Below, piece after piece: positions 5,986 through 13,779 of a DNA stretch of 14,070 nucleotides. Position numbers and translations under genes: made by a program. The notes beneath the pieces were generated by a model. The model was not told the origin of the DNA, made no database searches, and saw only the letters and a list, made by a program, of their open reading frames with translations. Positions within the stretch are counted from its first letter, which is position 1. Every line of letters begins with the position of its first letter. Source of the stretch: an uncultured Mesorhizobium sp. (GTDB lineage: Bacteria > Pseudomonadota > Alphaproteobacteria > Rhizobiales > Rhizobiaceae); NCBI GenBank assembly GCA_950071955.1, contig CATMOC010000033.1:1-14070 (forward strand), read 5' to 3'.

Positions 5986-7470
5986 TCAGTTGGCGAAGGG
6001 ATCTTCGGGCACGCCGGTCGACAGATCGACGACGATGGTCTTCGTCTCGGTGAACTGGTCCATGACCTGCATAGAGTTCTCCCGGCCGATGCCGCTCAGC
6101 TTGTAGCCGCCATAGGGCAGCATCCAGTGCACGGGGCGGAAGGTGTTGACCGAGACGAGCCCGCACTCGATCCGCGCCGCGACACGGTGGGCACAGGAAA
6201 GGTCCGAGGTGAACAGGCCGCCGACCAGCCCGTAGTCGGTCGAGTTGGCAAGCCCGACCACTTCCTCCTCGGTATCGAACGGCATGATCGCCAGCACGGG
6301 ACCGAACACTTCCTCGCGCGCGAGCCGCGTCGTGGGATCGACGTCGGAGAACACGGTCGGCTGCACGTAGTAGCCGACATCCAGTCCCTCGGGCCTGCCG
6401 CCACCGGTCAGCAGCCTGGCGCCGCTCTCGCGCCCCAGCTGGATGTAGCTCTGCGTCTTCGCCAGTTGCTCGGCCGAGGTGTGTGGGCCGATGTGGGTTT
6501 TCGGATCGGACGGCGCGCCGACGCGGATGCGCGCCGCGCGCTCGGCAATCGTCGCGGCAAACTTCTCGTAGACCGGGCGCTCGACGAAGACGCGTGAGGC
6601 GAGCGAACAGGACTGGCCGGTCGAGCGGAAGGCGCTGTGGACGGCGACCGTCAGCGCGCGGTCGATGTCGGCGTCGGCAAAGACGATGTAGGGCGACTTG
6701 CCGCCGCATTCGAACGTGCAGCGCTTCAGATTGTCCGCCGCCGACTTCATGATGCGGATTGCCGTGCCGTGGTGGCCGGTGAAGGAAATCTTGTTGACGC
6801 CGGGATGGGAGGCCAGCGCCTGGCCGGCGATCTTGCCGTAGCCCGGGCACACGTTGACCACGCCAGGCGGCACGCCGGCCTCTTCGGCCAGCCGCGCGAT
6901 CTCCAGGATGCTCGCGGGCGTCTGTTCCGCCGGCTTGATGACCATCGTGTTGCCGGCGGCCAGCGCCGGGCCGAGCTTCCAGCAGCACAGGAGGATCGGC
7001 GAGTTCCACGGCAGGATGGCACCGACGACGCCGACCGGCTCGCGGCGCGTGTAGGCCAGCATGTCTGTCCTGAAGGGGATCTGCGCGCCGTTCACCTTGT
7101 CGGCGGCACCGGCGAAGAAGGTCAGCCAGTCGGCGGCGCGCTGCATCTCGCCGAACGTGTCGCGGACCGGCTTGCCGTTGTCGCGGCTTTCGATTTCGGC
7201 GAGTTGGCGCGCATTCGCGGTGATCAGTTGCGCAAGCCTGTAGAGAATAGCTCCGCGCCTCGATGGGTCCATGCGCGACCAGGGGCCGGAGAGCGCGGCG
7301 CGCGCCGCCTTTACGGCCGCGTCGATGTCGGCCTCGTCGGCCTCCGCGACGTGCGCCCAGACCTTTTCGGTCGCCGGATCGATCGACTGGATGATCCTGC
7401 CGGAATGCGGAAGGACCCATTCGCCACCGATATAGAGGCGGTCGCGGACGAAGAGGCCGTCGCCGCTCAT
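5986..7470 (-). CDS. NAD(P)-dependent aldehyde dehydrogenase
   Basis: This 494-residue enzyme oxidises an aldehyde to its carboxylic acid. All active-site positions of the superfamily are present: Asn156 in ILPWNSP, Lys179 in MVIKPAEQTP (cofactor), KISFTG near 227-232, general base Glu254 in FECGGKSP, nucleophile Cys288 in FRSTGQSCSLASR, and the EEVFGPVLAI motif. Length is typical of ALDH. The ATG at 7470 overlaps the TGA of the upstream MmgE/PrpD gene in ATGA, with AAGGG about nine bases before it. The reading frame is open upstream to 7725 but that part overlaps PrpD in another frame and does not resemble ALDH. It is last in the operon, and likely takes the aldehyde made by the GMC enzyme; that link is inference. 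The physiological aldehyde is unknown. Confidence 0.95.
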   Translation of the reverse strand: MSGDGLFVRDRLYIGGEWVLPHSGRIIQSIDPATEKVWAHVAEADEADIDAAVKAARAALSGPWSRMDPSRRGAILYRLAQLITANARQLAEIESRDNGKPVRDTFGEMQRAADWLTFFAGAADKVNGAQIPFRTDMLAYTRREPVGVVGAILPWNSPILLCCWKLGPALAAGNTMVIKPAEQTPASILEIARLAEEAGVPPGVVNVCPGYGKIAGQALASHPGVNKISFTGHHGTAIRIMKSAADNLKRCTFECGGKSPYIVFADADIDRALTVAVHSAFRSTGQSCSLASRVFVERPVYEKFAATIAERAARIRVGAPSDPKTHIGPHTSAEQLAKTQSYIQLGRESGARLLTGGGRPEGLDVGYYVQPTVFSDVDPTTRLAREEVFGPVLAIMPFDTEEEVVGLANSTDYGLVGGLFTSDLSCAHRVAARIECGLVSVNTFRPVHWMLPYGGYKLSGIGRENSMQVMDQFTETKTIVVDLSTGVPEDPFAN

Positions 7471-8897
7471 TCGGCCGCCCTTGCTGTCCCTCCGGCAGCG
7501 GATTCGATTGCCGAGACGACCGCGGCGAACGTCGCGTCGTGCGGCGTTTTGGCGAGCTTCTGGCCGACCGCGCGGGCCGCGTCCCCGAAATACCAGGACG
7601 TGTTGCGCTCGAACTTGTCGAGGACGTCGTCCTCGAGGAGCGGCGCTTCCGGGCATCCGGGATGGTAGGGCACGTGGCAGTGATAGGTCTTGCCCTTCGC
7701 GGTCACGTCGAGGATCGCCGGGCAATGCGCGGGATAGTCGGAGTCCGGGTCTTCCTCGGCCTCGATCTTGGCCGCCAGCTTCAGGATGCGCTCGTCGCGC
7801 AGCCTCTCTTCGGCGAAGGATTCCAGCCCGACGGTACCAAAGATCAGCGCGGAGGCCACGCCGAAGAACAGGCTGAAGCGCCCCTCGTGCGGCGTCTGGG
7901 GGCGCTTCTTGCGCTCACGCGGCTCGGTGACCAGCGTCAGGCCCGGCTCGGCCAGCTTGCAGTTGACGGCGGTGATGTCGTCGACCGTCACGCCGTCGGC
8001 CTCGAACTCCTTCAGGATCCGCTTGGCGGCCTCGATGAAGGCGTGCAGGAGCTGGCAGCAGGGATAGGGCTTGTACGCCGTGTCCGGCAGGTACCATTTC
8101 GATCCGAAACCGCTGCCTCCCGTGACGAAGTCGAGTTTTCCGGTGATCGGCGTGAGATGCGTCTCGAAGAAGCCGAACTTTCCCTCGAACACGCTCTCCG
8201 GACCGGTGATGCCGGCCTGGGCGAGATCGATCGCCAGGATGCCGGCGTGGGCGCCCCAGCCGCCGTGCAGGATTTTGGAGGTCGAGCCTGTGCGGGTCGA
8301 TTCCTGGATGCCGGAGGCGAACGTCCCGGAGATGCCGAGCGCGTCGACGATCTTCTTTGCCTTGGCGCCGACGAGATTGCCGATGGACGCCGCCGCGCCG
8401 AAAGGCCCCAGGAGCGAGCTCGTATGGTAGCCGCGAGCCAGGAACCGGTCGCCGCCAACGAAGCCGAGGCGGATCATCACCTCGTATCCGGCGGTCACCG
8501 CCGCGATCATTTCCTTCAGGGAAGCGCCACGCGCCTCGCCCGCAGCGAGCACGGCGGGGGGGACGGTAGAGCCGGGGCGCGCCAGCGAGGAGCCGTGCTT
8601 GTCGTCCATCTCCAGCGCCTGCGCCAGCGAGCCGTTCAACAGTGCCGCGAGTTCCGGCCGCGCCTGTCCGCCCACGCCGAACAGCGTGGCTCCGGACGAT
8701 CCGCCCCAACCGCGGGCGAGCGCCTGCGCTGCGCGCCCGCTTTCCTCGGCCGGGCTGGCGCCGGCGATGCACACGCCGATGGTGTCGACGATGTGCAGCA
8801 GGGCCGCGTCGCGCACCGCTTCGGGGATGTCGTCATAGCTCAAATCGGCCGAGAAATCGGCGATGGTCCGTGCGAGCAGCTTGCCCATGTTCGTCAT
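7467..8897 (-). CDS. MmgE/PrpD family protein, copy 1
   Basis: This 476-residue protein belongs to the MmgE/PrpD family, which includes 2-methylcitrate dehydratase, cis-aconitate decarboxylase and iminodisuccinate epimerase. Family landmarks are the NGSLAQALEMDDKH block (88-101), RGYHTSSLLGPFGAAA (155-170), SKILHGGWGAHAG with Lys208 (207-219) and AYKPYPCC with Lys276 (274-281). These match the Asp, His and Lys positions lining the active site in characterised members. Length is usual. The ATG at 8897 lies only two bases after GGGAG; the in-frame ATG at 8888, 11 bases from it, is an equally good start (three residues shorter). The downstream ALDH start overlaps its stop. The reaction cannot be assigned; a di- or tricarboxylate dehydratase, epimerase or decarboxylase is the range. 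Confidence 0.9.
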   Translation of the reverse strand: MTNMGKLLARTIADFSADLSYDDIPEAVRDAALLHIVDTIGVCIAGASPAEESGRAAQALARGWGGSSGATLFGVGGQARPELAALLNGSLAQALEMDDKHGSSLARPGSTVPPAVLAAGEARGASLKEMIAAVTAGYEVMIRLGFVGGDRFLARGYHTSSLLGPFGAAASIGNLVGAKAKKIVDALGISGTFASGIQESTRTGSTSKILHGGWGAHAGILAIDLAQAGITGPESVFEGKFGFFETHLTPITGKLDFVTGGSGFGSKWYLPDTAYKPYPCCQLLHAFIEAAKRILKEFEADGVTVDDITAVNCKLAEPGLTLVTEPRERKKRPQTPHEGRFSLFFGVASALIFGTVGLESFAEERLRDERILKLAAKIEAEEDPDSDYPAHCPAILDVTAKGKTYHCHVPYHPGCPEAPLLEDDVLDKFERNTSWYFGDAARAVGQKLAKTPHDATFAAVVSAIESAAGGTARAAE

Positions 8898-8940
8898 AAC
8901 TCCCTTGGCCGCGCCCGGCGGCAGCGGGTCCGCATCGCAG

Positions 8941-8958
8941 CGCGATCGGAAGATCGCG
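8941..8958 (-). repeat. Perfect hairpin with tetraloop between the two MmgE/PrpD genes
   Basis: CGCGATC (8941-8947) and GATCGCG (8952-8958) form a perfect 7-base stem around a 4-base loop (TTCC on the transcribed strand). It sits in the middle of the 97-base gap between the two MmgE/PrpD genes. No T run follows, so RNA processing or protection of the upstream message is likelier than termination. Confidence 0.55.
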
Positions 8959-8994
8959 GCGGGACGGCCCCGAGCAATCCCGTGATCGGCCTGA

Positions 8995-10422
8995 CTAGGC
9001 CTTGACGTCCTGCAGCATGCGGCCGAGTTCCGGCGCCGGCTCGGCCGCGGTGTCCAGGCCCTGTACCATCGCGTTGATGCCCTCGACGGCGTCTTCCTTC
9101 AGGACTCGGCCCGCGAGGTTCTTGAACTTCGCCGACAGGTCCGCGTCGCTGATCGGGTTGCGCCAGTGACCGCTGCGGTAGGTCTGTTCGTGGTGGTATT
9201 CCTGGCCCGACTTCATCGTCACCGTGACCCGCACGGCGCGCATCTCGTGCGGCCCGCCGGCATCGAGTTCCGGATCGACGACGACCTTGATGCGGTTGGC
9301 GAGGTCGATGATCTTCGGATCGCGCAGCTTGTCGTCGGTGTACTGGTCGATGAAGGCGGTGCCCTCGAGCAGGGTGACCGCACCCGTATAGGGCAGGTTC
9401 ATCTGCGCGGTGATGGTCTCCTTCGGCTCGTAGGGCCAGCCGCAGTGGACGTAGACCATGTTGGTGGTCCGCACGAGCACGCTCGCCACGTCCTCGCCCC
9501 TGATCCCGTGATCGGCGCGAATAGCGCGCAGCGCATCGACGGTCGTCTGGCTGCTCGCCAGCGACGAATACTGCTTAAACCCGTTCTTGCGGATCTCGAA
9601 CTCCTCGCCGAGCTTGTTGGTGGCCCAGCTCAAATCGTACTTGTCGGCATAGGTGGAGCAGAACCCGCCATACGGCGCTTCCAGCACATCGCGCACGCCG
9701 GTCAGGCCTTCGCGGGCGCAGAGCGCCGCGATGATGCCGTTCTGCGAGGCCTTGCCTGAATGGAACCTCTTGGCCATGGCGCCGAACTGCGAGGCCATGA
9801 GACCGGCCGCCTGGGAACCCGCGAGCCCGAGCGCGTTGACGAACTGCTCGACGTCGAGGTTCAGCATCTTGCCGACGGTGGCGGCCGAGGCGAAGGTGCT
9901 GGTCAGGCCGCAGGGGTGGAACCCGCGGTGGAACGCATGCGGGCTGACGGTATTGCCGATGCGCGTCCCGAGCTCGAAACCGACGACAGTCGCCAGGATG
10001 AGATCCTTGCCGGAGAACGGGCCGAATGCCTCGGCGCAGGCGAGCAGGGCCGGCACGACGCCCGCGCCGTAATGCGACATCGACTGGTCGTGGCAGTCGT
10101 CGAGTTCGAAGCCCTGCGCGGAGGTGCCGTTAATGAAGGCAATGCCGAGCGGGTCGGCCTTGAACTTCTGGCCCCAGGCGCTCGACTTCTGCGACTGGCC
10201 GAGGCTTTCCACGACGCGCCGCACGGACTGCGTCCAGGGGGTCTGCGCGCCGAAGACGCCGCAGCCCAGACTGTCGAGGATACAGCGCTTGGCATCCGAG
10301 ATAACCTCGGGCGGCAGGTCCTCGTAGGTGAGGTTCACCGCGAATTCGGCGACCGCGCGCGTAGCGCCCTGCCCCATTTCGCTCTGCTTCAGGCTCTGGG
10401 TGGAAGCGACGTCGATGTTCAT
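8995..10422 (-). CDS. MmgE/PrpD family protein, copy 2
   Basis: A second, divergent member of the MmgE/PrpD family (475 residues). Landmarks are NGTSAQGFELDDCHDQS (98-114), FHPCGLTSTFASAA (168-181), KRFHSGKASQNG (218-229) and GFKQYSS (281-287). Where copy 1 has KPYPCC, this protein has KQYSSL, and where copy 1 has LHGGWGAHAG it has FHSGKASQNG. The active-site surroundings therefore differ and the two probably act on different substrates or at different steps. The ATG at 10422 follows GGGA at eight bases spacing. A strong hairpin ends 17 bases upstream (separate entry). The gene is 147 bases downstream of the MR/MLE gene and 97 bases before copy 1. The exact reaction is unknown. Confidence 0.9.
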   Translation of the reverse strand: MNIDVASTQSLKQSEMGQGATRAVAEFAVNLTYEDLPPEVISDAKRCILDSLGCGVFGAQTPWTQSVRRVVESLGQSQKSSAWGQKFKADPLGIAFINGTSAQGFELDDCHDQSMSHYGAGVVPALLACAEAFGPFSGKDLILATVVGFELGTRIGNTVSPHAFHRGFHPCGLTSTFASAATVGKMLNLDVEQFVNALGLAGSQAAGLMASQFGAMAKRFHSGKASQNGIIAALCAREGLTGVRDVLEAPYGGFCSTYADKYDLSWATNKLGEEFEIRKNGFKQYSSLASSQTTVDALRAIRADHGIRGEDVASVLVRTTNMVYVHCGWPYEPKETITAQMNLPYTGAVTLLEGTAFIDQYTDDKLRDPKIIDLANRIKVVVDPELDAGGPHEMRAVRVTVTMKSGQEYHHEQTYRSGHWRNPISDADLSAKFKNLAGRVLKEDAVEGINAMVQGLDTAAEPAPELGRMLQDVKA

Positions 10423-10569
10423 GGTTTCATTCCCGTATTGATCGCGCGCGACCTCGCGGCGCCATGGGAGCGCGCTCGATCACACGTCTTGCTGTCACCA
10501 ATTTCGCGAAGATCGGCCATACCGTCCAATTATTGTTTGACCGACTGGTATTACCCGATCGTATCCTGG
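10423..10569. other. 147-base gap between the MR/MLE and MmgE/PrpD copy 2 genes
   Basis: This gap holds the hairpin at 10439-10482 and an unusually AT-rich patch around 10525-10538, containing CAATTATTG (10527-10535), a near-palindrome with a single central base. A weak promoter for the downstream MmgE/PrpD genes could lie here (TTGGAC on the minus strand at about 10530-10525), but no good -10 box is seen. No coding region is supported. Confidence 0.4.
10439..10482 (-). repeat. Long stem-loop in the leader of MmgE/PrpD copy 2
   Basis: TGATCGCGCGCG (10439-10450) pairs with CGCGCTCGATCA (10471-10482), 11 of 12 bases matching, around a 20-base loop that contains the palindrome GGCGCC. It lies directly upstream of the ribosome-binding region of the ATG at 10422, in the gap after the MR/MLE gene. 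It could separate the transcript into two segments by processing or attenuation. The mechanism is inference. Confidence 0.6.
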
Positions 10570-11745
10570 TCAGGCCCGGATCTCGAAGGTCTGCAGCGTC
10601 ATGCGCTCGAGCGCGGCGAGATCGAGCGTCAGGCCGAGGCCCGGTCCCATCGGCACGTCCACCGCCCCGTCAGTGATCGACATCGCGCCTTCGGCGACAA
10701 GCGGATCGGGTCCCTTGGGGCCGACGCCGAAGGCGAATTCGGCCGCGCCGAAGGTACGGCGCGCGGGGATCGTCGCGCAGAAATGGCAGGACGCGGCGGC
10801 CTCGAACTGGGATGCCACGGCCAGCCCGCCGCTGTTGATCAGGATGCCATGCGCCTCGCCGAGCGCGGCGATCTTGCGGGCCGGAGTCAGCCCGCCGACC
10901 TTGTAGAGCTTGATGCAGTAGACGTCGACCGCGCGGGCAAGTGCCAGGTCCGCCGCGTCGGACAGGGTGAACAGGCCCTCGTCGGCCATGACCGGCACAC
11001 CCTTCGCCTGCGCCCTGATCTCGGCCATGCCGCGGACGTCGCGCCGCAGCACCGGCTGCTCGACATATCCGAGGTCATGCTCGCGAACGGCGTGCATGAA
11101 GGCGATGGTTTCCGGAACGGTCCAGCCTGTGTTCGGGTCGACGCCGATCACCACGTCGTCTCCGAGTGCTGCCCGCACCTTGCCGAAGTTTTCGACGTCG
11201 CGGCGCCAGCCGCCCTTGCCGGCCGCCTTGAGACATAGCACCTTGATGCCGTAGTCGTCGACGGCGGTCCGGGCCTCCTCGATCATGACGCCGACGTCGT
11301 CGGCCAGGCTGACCGACCATTCCAGTTCGATCCGGCTCTGCGAACATCCGCCGAGCAATCGGTGCACCGGCACGCCCAGCGCCTTGCCCATCGCGTCGTG
11401 CAGCGCGATGTCGATCAGCGCCCGCGCCGCCGGATTTCCCGCAAGGCGCGAGGTCAGCAGTTCGTCGATCGCCTCGATGTCGAAGACGCTCCTGCCGATC
11501 AGCAGCGGCCCGTAGACCTCGCGGATGGCGGTAGCGACGCTCTCCGACGTATCGGCCACGAAATGGCCGGGGCTGATGGGACGGATCTGCGCGTGGCCCT
11601 CGATCCCCTCGCCGATCAGCCGAAGGAAGACCGGCTTCCCCAGAAGCTGTCCCGCCGGGCCGGAATCGTAGGAGCCGCTGGAGAAGATGCGCTTGATGCG
11701 GATCGGCATCTCCGTGATGCGGACCTCGATGCGCTCGATCTTCAT
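10570..11745 (-). CDS. Enolase-superfamily enzyme, mandelate racemase/muconate lactonizing type
   Basis: This 391-residue enzyme uses Mg2+ to stabilise an enolate formed by removing a proton next to a carboxylate. An N-terminal capping domain (1-130) precedes the barrel. Barrel residues by spacing match the MLE subgroup: Lys173 (second Lys of KxK), metal ligands Asp203, Glu229 and Asp255, and Lys279 on the opposite face in CIKLYKVGG. The first Lys of KxK is Cys171 (LCLK). Reactions in this subgroup include cycloisomerisation, racemisation or epimerisation, and dehydration; which applies is unknown. The ATG at 11745 overlaps the GMC stop in ATGA, with GAGG eight bases upstream. The frame is open further upstream, into the GMC gene, but that part does not look like protein of this family. 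Confidence 0.9.
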   Translation of the reverse strand: MKIERIEVRITEMPIRIKRIFSSGSYDSGPAGQLLGKPVFLRLIGEGIEGHAQIRPISPGHFVADTSESVATAIREVYGPLLIGRSVFDIEAIDELLTSRLAGNPAARALIDIALHDAMGKALGVPVHRLLGGCSQSRIELEWSVSLADDVGVMIEEARTAVDDYGIKVLCLKAAGKGGWRRDVENFGKVRAALGDDVVIGVDPNTGWTVPETIAFMHAVREHDLGYVEQPVLRRDVRGMAEIRAQAKGVPVMADEGLFTLSDAADLALARAVDVYCIKLYKVGGLTPARKIAALGEAHGILINSGGLAVASQFEAAASCHFCATIPARRTFGAAEFAFGVGPKGPDPLVAEGAMSITDGAVDVPMGPGLGLTLDLAALERMTLQTFEIRA

Positions 11746-13466
11746 GATGCGATCCTCATCGTTTCGCCCGGTCCGACCGGGCGCCGCCCGGTCGTATCCC
11801 CTCGCCGGGACGCGCCGGCCTTGCGCTCGGCAAGGATCATGTCCGAGGCCTTTTCGGCAAGCGCGATGGTCGGCGCATTGGTGTTCGAGGAGGGAATGGT
11901 GGGGAAGACCGAGGAATCGACGACGCGCAGGTTCCGGACGCCGTGAACCCTGAGGTCGGGGGCCACCACTGCGTCGTCGTCCGTGCCCATCCGGCAGCTT
12001 CCCACGATATGCCAGGTCGTCTGCGTGGTCTCGCGGATATAGGCCATGATCTCCTCGTCGGTAACCGTGGCGGCGCCGGGCCTCGTCTCCTTGACGATCA
12101 GCGGCCGCATCGAGGGCTGCGCGGCCACCGCGCGGACCGCCTTGATGCCCTGGAGCAGGACCCGGGCATCGTCCGGGTGCTCCAGATAGGCGGGATCGAT
12201 CTTCGGATAGGCATAAGGGTCGGGCGAGCCGATATGCACCGAACCGCGCGACTTTGGCTTGAGCCCCATGACGCCGACGGTGAAGCCCGAATGCGGATCC
12301 AGCCCGTCCTGTGGGCGCCGCGCGTAGCGGTCCCGCCCGGAGAACGGCTGCAGCTGGATCTTCAGGTCCGGGGAGGTCTCGTCCGGCCGGCTGTACATCA
12401 CCGTGTGCGCGGTCGCCGAGCAGATCGACAGCAGTCCCTTGCCGAACATGAGGAATTTCAGGCCCTGCTTCACGCGCACGACCGGGTTCTGGAGCACGTC
12501 GTTGATGGTGATCGGCTTGGCGCATTCGAACGTCAGGCGTGTGTTGGGGTGATCCTGCAGGTTCTCGCCGACCCCCGGCATGTTGCGCTGAACCTCGACG
12601 CCCTGCGCGGAAAGGATGTCGGGATTGCCGAAGCCGGAAAGCTCCAGCAGTTTCGGCGACATGACCGGCCCGGCGGAAAGGATGATCTCGGCCGATGCAT
12701 CGACGCGTGTCGTGACGCCGTTTCGGCGGCACTCGATCCCGACGGCGACGCCATTTTCGACAATGACCCGAGCCACCTCGGTATCCGTCCAGACCTCGAG
12801 ATTGCGGCGGTTGCGGACCGGGCGGGGGTAGGACCAGGAGGGACTGGAGCGGAAACCTCGCTTTGTCGAATATTGCAGGTAGGCCGTCCCCTCGTAGGAG
12901 CCGTCATTGTAATCGTCGACGATCCTGTGCCCGGCCTCGCCGCTGGCCGCGACGAACCCGTCGGCCAGTTCGTCGAACCGGTCCAGCTTGACGGCGCCGA
13001 TGGGTCCCTTGCGTCCGCGATAGGCGTCGTCGCCACCGCTGACATAGGTCTCCATCTTCTTGAAATAGGGCATCATGTCGTCCCAGCCCCAGCCCGGCGC
13101 ACCCATGCCGGCCCAGGAATCGAAGACCCATGGATCGCCCCGCACATAGACGTTGCCGTTGATCGAACTCGATCCGCCCAGCACGCGTCCCCGGGTCCAC
13201 AATTGCGTGCGGTCGTTCAGCGCCCTCTGCGGCTCCGTCACGAGCGGCCATGTGACGTCCGGATTCTTGAGGAGGTTCACGACCAGCAGGGGAACGCGGA
13301 AATTGATGCTGCGGTCCTTCGGCCCTGCCTCGATCAGCAGCACCCGGGTGCGGGCGTCCTCGGACAGTCTGTTGGCAACGACGCATCCGGCGGAGCCTGC
13401 TCCGACCACGATGTAGTCGAACGTCGGCGACGGACGCCCTTCGCGCAGCGTTACGGAGCCGGACAC
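11742..13466 (-). CDS. GMC-family FAD oxidoreductase (choline/alcohol dehydrogenase-like)
   Basis: This 574-residue flavoprotein oxidises an alcohol to an aldehyde or ketone. The FAD motif is VVGAGSAGCVVANRLSE (20-36). GMC signature 1 is RGRVLGGSSSINGNVYVRG (92-110), and signature 2 is ILSAGPVMSPKLLELSG. The catalytic pair is His486 in TWHIVGSCRMG and Asn530 in SSNTNAP, 44 residues apart as in choline oxidase. The last ~25 residues after AERKAG are a Gly/Arg-rich tail beyond the usual end. The start is GTG at 13466, with GGGAGG six bases upstream. There is no secretion signal, so it is cytoplasmic. As first gene of the operon, with an ALDH last and another ALDH divergent, it probably starts a two-step alcohol oxidation. 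The alcohol is unknown; glycine betaine synthesis is not indicated by the neighbours. Confidence 0.94.
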   Translation of the reverse strand: MSGSVTLREGRPSPTFDYIVVGAGSAGCVVANRLSEDARTRVLLIEAGPKDRSINFRVPLLVVNLLKNPDVTWPLVTEPQRALNDRTQLWTRGRVLGGSSSINGNVYVRGDPWVFDSWAGMGAPGWGWDDMMPYFKKMETYVSGGDDAYRGRKGPIGAVKLDRFDELADGFVAASGEAGHRIVDDYNDGSYEGTAYLQYSTKRGFRSSPSWSYPRPVRNRRNLEVWTDTEVARVIVENGVAVGIECRRNGVTTRVDASAEIILSAGPVMSPKLLELSGFGNPDILSAQGVEVQRNMPGVGENLQDHPNTRLTFECAKPITINDVLQNPVVRVKQGLKFLMFGKGLLSICSATAHTVMYSRPDETSPDLKIQLQPFSGRDRYARRPQDGLDPHSGFTVGVMGLKPKSRGSVHIGSPDPYAYPKIDPAYLEHPDDARVLLQGIKAVRAVAAQPSMRPLIVKETRPGAATVTDEEIMAYIRETTQTTWHIVGSCRMGTDDDAVVAPDLRVHGVRNLRVVDSSVFPTIPSSNTNAPTIALAEKASDMILAERKAGASRRGDTTGRRPVGPGETMRIAS

Positions 13467-13650
13467 GCACTACCTCCCAAAGATGGACCCGCGCCTTCCG
13501 GGCGAGCCGCAGACAGGCTCTGCCTAGCCGACCGCGCGCGTTCGGTGAAAGACTTTGGCGGCGTGGCAGCATAACGGCCGAGCATACCGGACGACCTTGC
13601 CTCCTGCACGAAGTGCGTGGAAAATCGAGGGCGAAGCGACGCTCCGGGAA

Positions 13651-13669
13651 TAATTGCTGGTAATGCTGG
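13651..13669 (+). promoter_or_regulatory. Tandem repeat, candidate activator site
   Basis: TAATTGCTGG (13651-13660) is followed directly by TAATGCTGG (13661-13669), about one helical turn apart. It is 20 bases upstream of the candidate -35 box for the second ALDH gene, a usual place for an activator. The AT-rich 8-mer overlapping it, AATAATTG (13649-13656), occurs in reverse complement at 10527-10534. Confidence 0.35.
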
Positions 13670-13689
13670 CCATCCCAAAAGTTATTTTC

Positions 13690-13717
13690 TTGTTCTTCTC
13701 GGCCTCCCTTATACAAT
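13690..13717 (+). promoter_or_regulatory. Candidate sigma-70 promoter of the second ALDH gene
   Basis: TTGTTC (13690-13695), a 16-base spacer and TACAAT (13712-13717) form a plausible sigma-70 promoter in the most AT-rich part of the region. Transcription would begin near 13724, leaving a leader of about 55 bases before the ATG at 13780. Confidence 0.5.
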
Positions 13718-13779
13718 CCGGACTGGTCGCATGGCGTGCTTGCTCCGCATAGCCCGCGAAGCAAGAGGAGGACCGTCGG

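Larger units (their letters stand above)
13467..13779. other. 313-base divergent promoter region between the GMC and second ALDH genes
   Basis: No coding region is supported here. It holds a good plus-strand promoter (13690-13717), a tandem repeat upstream of it (13651-13669) and the ribosome-binding sites for both genes. For the minus-strand GMC operon no promoter is clear; TATGCT occurs twice close together around 13565-13585 on the minus strand and could include a -10 box. A 75-codon minus-strand frame crossing into this region shows no family features. Confidence 0.5.

Noticed and set aside
5477..7420. Minus-strand frame of 647 codons
   Set aside because: Out of frame with the ALDH and antisense to the TcuA-like gene; no recognisable domains.
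5986..7725. N-terminal extension of the aldehyde dehydrogenase to 579 residues
   Set aside because: The extra part overlaps the MmgE/PrpD gene in another frame and is Arg/Pro-rich; ALDH begins normally at 7470.
7539..9005. Plus-strand frame of 488 codons and a similar one at 9760-11238
   Set aside because: Antisense to the MmgE/PrpD and MR/MLE genes, whose motifs are clear on the other strand.
10570..12732. One open frame of 720 codons joining part of the GMC region to the MR/MLE gene
   Set aside because: The upstream part is a different frame of the GMC gene with no family features; MR/MLE similarity begins at the ATG at 11745.
13451..13678. Small minus-strand frame of 75 codons upstream of the GMC gene
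   Set aside because: No ribosome-binding site or family features, and it runs through the likely promoter region.
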